DNA from: Novosphingobium sp.
GTDB taxonomy: Bacteria; Pseudomonadota; Alphaproteobacteria; Sphingomonadales; Sphingomonadaceae
DNA: 8,018 bases
Assembly: GCA_030830245.1 (NCBI GenBank)
Contig: JAURNJ010000329.1
Coordinates: 1-8,018 of the forward strand
Reading direction: 5' to 3'
The notes beneath the pieces are model-generated. The model saw only the letters and a list, made by a program, of their open reading frames with translations, was not told the origin of the DNA and did no database searches. The position numbers and the translations under genes are program-made. Positions 5,973 through 8,018 of this stretch are shown here, one piece after another. Within the stretch, counting starts at the first letter, position 1. The number at the start of each line of letters is the position of its first letter.

Positions 5973-6907
5973 CAGTCGAACAGGCTCGACACCGAGCTTT
6001 CGTCGGCAATGCGGCGGATTGCCTCGCCAAGCAGTGGCGCGATCGGCAGGACGCGGATTACCTTCGATGCCTGCGTCGCCTCTGTCGGCAGGATCGTATC
6101 GGTGATGACCAGTTCCGTGAGTGCAGAGCCGTCGATCCGCGCCACCGCCCCGCCAGAGAGCACGCCGTGGGTGATATAAGCGGAAACCGAGGTCGCCCCG
6201 CCATCGATCAGCGCCTGCGCGGCGTTGCACAGGGTGCCACCCGAATCGACGATGTCGTCGATCATGATGCAAGCGCGGCCCGAAACGTCGCCGATGATGT
6301 TCATCACCTCGCTGCTACCCGGCTTGTCGCGCCGCTTGTCGACGATGGCGAGCGGCGCATTGTCGAGCCGCTTGGCCAGCGCGCGGGCGCGCACCACGCC
6401 GCCAACGTCGGGCGAGACCACAGTTACCGCTTCGCCGCCGTTGCGCGCGAGGATGTCCGCCGCCATGACTGGCGCGGCATAGAGGTTGTCGGTCGGGATG
6501 TCGAAAAAGCCCTGGATCTGCCCGGCATGGAGATCGACGGAAAGCACCCTGTCGGCGCCTGCCTCGGTAATCAGGTTGGCGACGAGCTTGGCCGAGATCG
6601 GCGTGCGCGGGCCGGGCTTCCTATCCTGCCGGGCATAGCCGAAATAGGGTACAACTGCCGTGATCCGCTTGGCCGAGGCGCGGCGCAGCGCATCGATGCA
6701 GATCAGCAGCTCCATCAGGTTGTCGTTGGCCGGAAAGCTGGTGGGCTGGACCACGAACACGTCCTCGCCGCGCACGTTCTCGTGAATCTCGACGAACACT
6801 TCCTCGTCGGCGAAGCGGCGCACCGAGGCATCGGTGAGCGGCAGTTCGAGATAGCCCGCGATCGCCCGGGCGAGGGGCAGGTTGGAATTGCCGGCCAGAA
6901 TCTTCAT
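5972..6907 (-). CDS. prs: Ribose-phosphate pyrophosphokinase (PRPP synthetase)
   Basis: Makes phosphoribosyl pyrophosphate from ribose 5-phosphate and ATP, feeding purine, pyrimidine, NAD, histidine and tryptophan synthesis in the cytoplasm. The 311 residues match class I enzymes (about 310-320). It starts [25 protein letters not shown] (30-41) and [11 protein letters not shown] (87-97, the catalytic flexible loop) are present. The ribose-phosphate/Mg2+ signature [16 protein letters not shown] is at 123-138, and the PRPP-binding loop [12 protein letters not shown] at 214-225. All key residues appear intact. The ATG at 6907 has only a weak GGGGA about 10 nt upstream. It lies 115 bp after glpX with a candidate promoter in the gap, and heads the coupled run prs-cupin-hisN. 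Certain identification. Confidence 0.98.
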   Translation of the reverse strand: MKILAGNSNLPLARAIAGYLELPLTDASVRRFADEEVFVEIHENVRGEDVFVVQPTSFPANDNLMELLICIDALRRASAKRITAVVPYFGYARQDRKPGPRTPISAKLVANLITEAGADRVLSVDLHAGQIQGFFDIPTDNLYAAPVMAADILARNGGEAVTVVSPDVGGVVRARALAKRLDNAPLAIVDKRRDKPGSSEVMNIIGDVSGRACIMIDDIVDSGGTLCNAAQALIDGGATSVSAYITHGVLSGGAVARIDGSALTELVITDTILPTEATQASKVIRVLPIAPLLGEAIRRIADESSVSSLFD

Positions 6908-6962
6908 CGTGCTGGAGTCCCCGTTTGCGGCCCGGCGAATCCGCCCGCAGGCCTTGTTCCCG

Positions 6963-6990
6963 GCTCTAGCCCGGAGTCACGGGATTGCAA
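6963..6990 (-). promoter_or_regulatory. Candidate promoter of the prs-cupin-hisN run
   Basis: In the 115-bp gap between glpX and prs the minus strand shows TTGCAA (6990-6985) and, 16 bases on, TAGAGC (6968-6963). Read with its flank, GCTAGAGC is close to the GCTANAWC -10 described for alphaproteobacterial (Caulobacter) housekeeping promoters. The implied leader to the prs ATG is about 50 nt. The position is sensible; function is inferred from sequence alone. Confidence 0.4.
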
Positions 6991-7022
6991 CAATGGGTGC
7001 GGCCTTTTTCCCGCGCCGAAGG

Positions 7023-8009
7023 TCAATCCTTGAATGCGGCGCGGTGTTCGCCCTTGATCCAGCGCACCGTGCCCGATGAGGCGCGCATGACGACGCTCTC
7101 CGTGGTCATGGTGCCGTTGCGCAGCCGCTTCACCCCGTCGAGCAGCGAGCCGCTGGTCACGCCCGTGGCGGCGAAGATGCAATCGCCTTTGGCCAGCTCG
7201 TCGCGGGTGTAGATCTTGTCGAGGTCCTCGATGCCCCATTTGCGGGCACGACCCTTCTCGTCGTCGTTGCGGAACAGCAGCCGTCCGTTGAACTGTCCGC
7301 CGACGCAGCGCAGCGCCGCCGCCGCGAGCACGCCCTCGGGCGCGCCGCCCGATCCCATGTACATGTCGATGGTGGTGTCTTCGTCAGTCACGGCGATAAC
7401 CCCGGCCACGTCGCCATCGCCGATCAGCACAACGCCGCAACCTATCGAGCGCAGCTCGGCGATGAGGTCGGCATGGCGCGGCCGGTCAAGCACGCACACG
7501 ATGATCTCGTTGGGCTCGACTCCCTTGGCCTTGGCCACGGCCGTGACGTTCTCGGTCGGCGATTTGGCAAGGTCGATGATCCCGTCGGGATAGCCGGGGC
7601 CGACAGCCAGCTTGTCCATGTAGACGTCGGGCGCATTGAGCAGGTTCCCTTCCTCCGCGCAGGCGAGCACCGCGAGCGCATTCGGCCCGGCCTTGGCGGT
7701 GATGGTCGTGCCTTCGAGCGGATCTAGGGCGATATCGATCTTCGGGCCGGTGCCCTGTGCGCCGCCCACCTGCGCGCCGATATAGAGCATCGGCGCCTCG
7801 TCGCGCCCGCCCTCGCCAAGCACCACGGTGCCATCGATATCGAGTCCGTCGAAGGCCTTGCGCATGGCTTCCACGGCAGCAGCATCGGCAGCCTTCTCGT
7901 CACCGCGCCCGATCAGGCGCGAGGCGGCGATGGCGGCGGCTTCGGTGACGCGCACCATTTCCATGACGAGAACGCGGTCGAGAACCTTGCTGGCTGTGGT
8001 TTTGGTCAT
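7023..8009 (-). CDS. glpX: Fructose-1,6-bisphosphatase, class II
   Basis: Hydrolyses fructose 1,6-bisphosphate to fructose 6-phosphate in gluconeogenesis; some class II enzymes also act on sedoheptulose bisphosphate. The 328 residues are the family's normal length. Landmarks are SRLIGRGDEKAAD (30-42, metal ligand D42), LGEGGRDEAPMLYIG (64-78, with E66 and D70), the metal motif LDPLEGTT (95-102, D96 and E99), NAPDVYMDKL (125-134), CVLDRPRH (172-179) and GGAPEG (221-226, E225). These line up with D33, E57, D61, D85, E88 and E213 of E. coli GlpX. One usual residue differs: the common GEGE is GEGG here (G68). The ATG at 8009 is followed by MTKTTASKVLDRVLVMEMVRV, as in alphaproteobacterial members; only 9 nt upstream are visible, so its ribosome binding site and upstream partner cannot be judged. 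No clear terminator follows. Confidence 0.97.
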   Translation of the reverse strand: MTKTTASKVLDRVLVMEMVRVTEAAAIAASRLIGRGDEKAADAAAVEAMRKAFDGLDIDGTVVLGEGGRDEAPMLYIGAQVGGAQGTGPKIDIALDPLEGTTITAKAGPNALAVLACAEEGNLLNAPDVYMDKLAVGPGYPDGIIDLAKSPTENVTAVAKAKGVEPNEIIVCVLDRPRHADLIAELRSIGCGVVLIGDGDVAGVIAVTDEDTTIDMYMGSGGAPEGVLAAAALRCVGGQFNGRLLFRNDDEKGRARKWGIEDLDKIYTRDELAKGDCIFAATGVTSGSLLDGVKRLRNGTMTTESVVMRASSGTVRWIKGEHRAAFKD

Positions 8010-8018
8010 GGCGGCGTA

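Noticed and set aside
5973..6272. Upstream extension of the cupin reading frame into prs
   Set aside because: The frame is open there only as a shadow of prs. The lipoprotein signal peptide begins at the ATG at 5972.
6991..7022. Possible terminator after glpX
   Set aside because: Only a 4-bp stem around an A-rich loop is visible on the minus strand, with no T-tract after it.
6167..7033. Plus-strand open frame (288 codons) opposite prs
   Set aside because: It mirrors the strongly conserved prs coding frame and its translation resembles no family I know.
1..8018. CRISPR array, tRNA, rRNA, insertion sequence, phage or toxin-antitoxin genes
   Set aside because: I looked on both strands and saw no direct-repeat array, cloverleaf or transposase/integrase motif; the DNA is occupied by recognisable genes.

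Overview
The window is high-G+C chromosomal DNA of an alphaproteobacterium. The flavour of the proteins (the PheS/PheT type, a class II GlpX, a HisN-type phosphatase beside prs) suggests Sphingomonadales, perhaps Erythrobacteraceae. That placement is recollection and inference; no search was run. Nearly all the DNA is coding. Nine of the ten genes lie on the minus strand, so the biological reading order runs from high to low coordinates. I see no tRNA, rRNA, CRISPR array, insertion sequence, integrase or prophage gene.

Right part (about 8018 down to 4789): glpX (class II fructose-1,6-bisphosphatase) is followed, after a 115-bp gap with a possible promoter, by a tightly packed run: prs (PRPP synthetase), a small cupin lipoprotein and a HisN-type phosphatase. 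prs and the cupin gene share a TGATG stop/start, and the cupin gene and hisN share an ATGA stop/start. PRPP is the first substrate of histidine synthesis and HisN removes the phosphate near its end, so the flanking genes are metabolically linked. The envelope cupin between them is the odd member.

Middle (4787 to 3869): a small plus-strand gene for an ABM-like dimeric alpha-beta barrel protein converges on hisN, with only 8 bp between the stop codons. It diverges from a minus-strand gamma-glutamylcyclotransferase-fold gene across 59 bp. A 121-bp leader with a hairpin and a possible promoter then precedes rpmI.

Left part (3868 to 1): this is the translation block rpmI (L35), rplT (L20), pheS, pheT, the last cut by the window edge. 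The block is interrupted by an AraC-type regulator gene between rplT and pheS. A 16-bp stem-loop that pairs fully only in the minus-strand transcript follows rplT and probably ends or attenuates transcription there. A candidate promoter and a good ribosome binding site then serve the regulator. pheS and pheT overlap by ATGA, as expected for two subunits of one enzyme.

No evidently new multi-gene system is visible. The points most worth a second look are the regulator inside the ribosomal protein/PheRS block with its stem-loop, the lipoprotein coupled between prs and hisN, the pheS start and leader palindrome, and small sequence departures in PheS and GlpX.
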